Source of the DNA: Flavobacterium sp. | GTDB taxonomy: Bacteria > Bacteroidota > Bacteroidia > Flavobacteriales > Flavobacteriaceae | Length of the DNA stretch: 64,000 nucleotides | Assembly (NCBI RefSeq): GCF_029945805.1 | Contig: NZ_JAQSDH010000033.1 | Coordinates: forward strand, 155,579-219,578 | Direction of reading: 5' to 3' | In this document: positions 62,651 to 64,000 of the stretch, in pieces | Position numbering within the stretch: the first letter of the stretch is position 1 | How the letters are laid out: every line of letters starts with the position of its first letter | Translations under genes and position numbers: made by a program | Notes under the pieces: model-generated | Database searches by the model: none | Told to the model about the DNA's origin: nothing | Seen by the model: the letters and a program-made list of their open reading frames with translations, nothing else

Positions 62651-63004
62651 TTATAAAGATTTTGATTTAGTCACTTCGTCTTTTATAGAATCACCTTCAA
62701 ATTCGATGATGTAAATGTCTTCACTATCCCGTTTCATATAGTATTTTTCGCGGGCGTATTTTTCTATCTGGTCTGGATTTTTAAGCTGCTTGATGTTCTC
62801 GTCATCTTTTTTTATCTCGTCCTGATAGTATTTTTTATTGTCTTCGAGTTCGTTCAACTGCTTGTTCAGAATTCGATGCTCCATGTACGAAGTGTTATCC
62901 AAGAAAACCATCCATACGGCAAAAAAAGCCAAAACGAGTACGTATCTGTTTCCAAGAATTTTTAGAATAGGATAGGAATCGGTTAGGTTTTTAAAGAAAC
63001 TCAT
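62651..63004 (-). CDS. FtsB/DivIC-like septum formation initiator
   Basis: A 117-residue bitopic protein with one membrane helix (about 20-40, GNRYVLVLAFFAVWMVFLD), a coiled coil of about 45 residues and a short C-terminal motif (EKYARENYYMKRDSEDIYII-like). This is the shape of FtsB/DivIC, which joins FtsL and FtsQ in the division complex. It follows uridine kinase by 12 bases and precedes mutA by 9, so all three are probably one transcript. Confidence 0.88.
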   Translation of the reverse strand: MSFFKNLTDSYPILKILGNRYVLVLAFFAVWMVFLDNTSYMEHRILNKQLNELEDNKKYYQDEIKKDDENIKQLKNPDQIEKYAREKYYMKRDSEDIYIIEFEGDSIKDEVTKSKSL

Positions 63005-63016
63005 AGAAGTATGATT

Positions 63017-63625
63017 TTAAGTAATTCTCTGGTTGATTACGGCTCTCACTACATCAATGGCAACCGTATTGTATTTGTCATTTGGAATAATAATATCTGC
63101 GTATGCTTTTGTTGGTTCAATAAACTGTTGGTGCATTGGTTTTAAGGTCGTTTGGTAGCGATTCAAAACTTCTTCCATATCACGACCACGTTCAGCTATA
63201 TCTCTTTTTAAACGACGGATTAATCGTTCGTCAGAATCGGCGTGAACAAATATTTTTACGTCAAACATATCACGTAATTCAGCATTAGCAAGTATCAAGA
63301 TTCCTTCAACAATCATAACTTTTCTTGGATGTGTAATGATGCTGTCATCTGTTCGGTTGTGTGTTACAAATGAATACACCGGCTGTTCAATGATTTCCCC
63401 TTTCTTTAATTCGGTAAGATGGTTTACCAATAATTCGAAGTCGATTGCACGTGGATGATCAAAATTGATAAGGCCTCTTTCTTCAAAACTCAGGTTATTA
63501 TTTTCTTTATAATACGAATCTTGAGAGATTACACCAACTTCTGCTTCGGGTAATTCATTAATAATCTGTTGGACAACAGTTGTTTTTCCACTTCCAGTAC
63601 CGCCAGCGATTCCAATAATTAACAT
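63017..63625 (-). CDS. udk: uridine kinase
   Basis: A 202-residue pyrimidine nucleoside salvage kinase that phosphorylates uridine and cytidine. The P-loop is GGTGSGKTT in MLIIGIAGGTGSGKTTVVQQI; the substrate segment FDHPRAIDFELLVNHLTELKKG and KVMIVEGILIL follow, and RLIRRLKRDIAERGRD closes the lid. It leads the unit with the divisome and mutase genes. A TATTTTTG box on the minus strand (plus 63652-63659) lies 27 bases before the start, without a clear -33. Confidence 0.96.
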   Translation of the reverse strand: MLIIGIAGGTGSGKTTVVQQIINELPEAEVGVISQDSYYKENNNLSFEERGLINFDHPRAIDFELLVNHLTELKKGEIIEQPVYSFVTHNRTDDSIITHPRKVMIVEGILILANAELRDMFDVKIFVHADSDERLIRRLKRDIAERGRDMEEVLNRYQTTLKPMHQQFIEPTKAYADIIIPNDKYNTVAIDVVRAVINQRIT

Positions 63626-63751
63626 ATAGTGTTGTGTTGTTTTAGTTTCAACAAAAATAGAAATTATATCCGCTTTTTTTGTTTTAAATTTTGAATTTTA
63701 CATTTAAAATTGAAGAGAAATTAATCTGTAGATAAAAAATATAAAAACCTT

Positions 63752-63780
63752 TTGTTTACTAATTAATAATTCTATATTTG
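63752..63780 (+). promoter_or_regulatory. promoter of the tRNA-Pro gene
   Basis: TTG at 63752-63754, an 18-base spacer and TATATTTG at 63773-63780 match both halves of the Bacteroidota consensus. The tRNA starts 11 bases further. Confidence 0.75.
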
Positions 63781-63790
63781 CACTCGCTTT

Positions 63791-63868
63791 CGGGGTGTAG
63801 CGTAGCCCGGTTATCGCGCCTGCTTTGGGAGCAGGAGGCCGCAGGTTCGAATCCTGCCACCCCGACCA
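63791..63868 (+). tRNA. tRNA-Pro (anticodon TGG)
   Basis: Acceptor arms CGGGGTG (63791-63797) and CACCCCG (63858-63864), discriminator A and encoded CCA (63866-63868). The anticodon stem CTGCT / AGCAG encloses TTGGGA with anticodon TGG, and the T arm has GCAGG-TTCGAAT-CCTGC. The TGG anticodon reads proline CCA and CCG codons. Confidence 0.97.
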
Positions 63869-63870
63869 GT

Positions 63871-63905
63871 AAATCCTTTCTGCTTTTGCAGAAAGGATTT
63901 TTTAT
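63871..63905 (+). terminator. terminator of the tRNA-Pro gene
   Basis: A perfect 13-bp stem, AAATCCTTTCTGC (63871-63883) with GCAGAAAGGATTT (63888-63900), around a TTTT loop, followed by TTTATTT. Confidence 0.9.
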
Positions 63906-63978
63906 TTGAAAAAAGAAACGAAGTTCACTTCGAATTTCTTTTTTCAAATAAAAAATACTCGCAGTTTGCAAAACTGCG
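63902..63978. repeat. two further hairpins after the tRNA terminator
   Basis: A long, nearly perfect inverted repeat at 63902-63951 (about 20 pairs with one bulge, loop TTCA), then CGCAGTTTGCAAAACTGCG at 63960-63978 (8-bp stem, three-base loop). The last arm is followed by AAAGGATTTATTT, a partial repeat of the terminator arm, so alternative pairing is possible. Confidence 0.6.
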
Positions 63979-64000
63979 AAAGGATTTATTTTTGATAGAG

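Noticed and set aside
63759..63971. Open minus-strand frame of 70 codons with VAGFEPAASCSQS and RATLHPE
   Set aside because: It is the antisense of the tRNA-Pro gene and its terminator; this reading is a known type of false protein annotation.

Overview
The window looks like a chromosomal segment of a member of the Flavobacteriaceae (Bacteroidota), most likely a cold-adapted Flavobacterium. The evidence is low GC content, -7 promoter boxes of the form TAnnTTTG paired with TTG instead of E. coli-type -10/-35 boxes, the rpmB-rpmG-DUF4295-ftsY block, the parA-parB-DUF5683-dapB-lepB-WbqC block, and type IX secretion system (T9SS) C-terminal tails on large surface proteins. No rRNA, CRISPR array, prophage or transposase was seen. 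One tRNA (Pro, TGG) lies at the right edge.

Layout. 1-6000: tail of an unknown gene, a 2-oxo acid dehydrogenase E2 (lipoyl acyltransferase), a secreted coiled-coil protein, a DnaQ-type exonuclease, an FAH-family hydrolase coupled to an HPt protein, and cinA. 6090-8364: ribosomal proteins L28 and L33, a DUF4295 protein, ftsY and a small membrane protein. 8367-16025: accessory genes (serine hydrolase, lipoproteins, DUF721, Nudix, acyltransferase, alpha/beta hydrolase, an ECF sigma factor with a membrane partner). 16275-28366: an S1 RNA-binding protein, a second serine hydrolase, a TonB protein, a second ECF sigma factor, glycosyltransferases, PaiB-like protein, murB, asparagine synthase, DUF2461, a rhodanese-thioredoxin lipoprotein and recF. 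28545-34787: TPR membrane protein, ribH, mutL, two rhomboid proteases and an EEP phosphohydrolase. 34788-35340: a one-gene cassette-like insert. 35344-41153: the WbqC-lepB-dapB-DUF5683-parB-parA block, carrying an inserted four-helix-bundle gene with a premature stop. 41335-47638: dienoyl-CoA reductase-like SDR, TPR-LuxR regulator, DUF4440 lipoprotein, and a PAS/GAF histidine kinase with a single-domain response regulator. 47970-58069: three very large secreted proteins, each with two DUF3494 ice-binding domains. 58554-63625: methylmalonyl-CoA mutase (both subunits, split by a toxin-antitoxin pair), a DivIC/FtsB-like protein and uridine kinase.

The most distinctive system is the 10-kb ice-binding cluster. 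Two convergently related proteins on the minus strand share the same long C-terminal half, and a divergent plus-strand protein replaces that half with adhesin-like repeats. All three have a signal peptide and a T9SS-type tail, which suggests ice-binding arrays on or outside the cell surface. The 470-bp divergent control region holds perfect inverted repeats that could be operators, and a 39-residue signal-peptide-like open frame precedes one of the genes.

A second theme is small repeats with strict periods. Degenerate 7-bp arrays occur at about eight places, including inside two essential-type coding regions (E2 linker and methylmalonyl-CoA mutase N terminus). A seven-copy array with an exact 21-bp period and an eight-copy 13-bp tandem are also present. 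A 17-bp motif, 16/17 identical, follows two unrelated orphan genes at 12918 and 35237, pointing to a dispersed cassette-type element. All functional calls are from reading the translated sequences; no database search was run.
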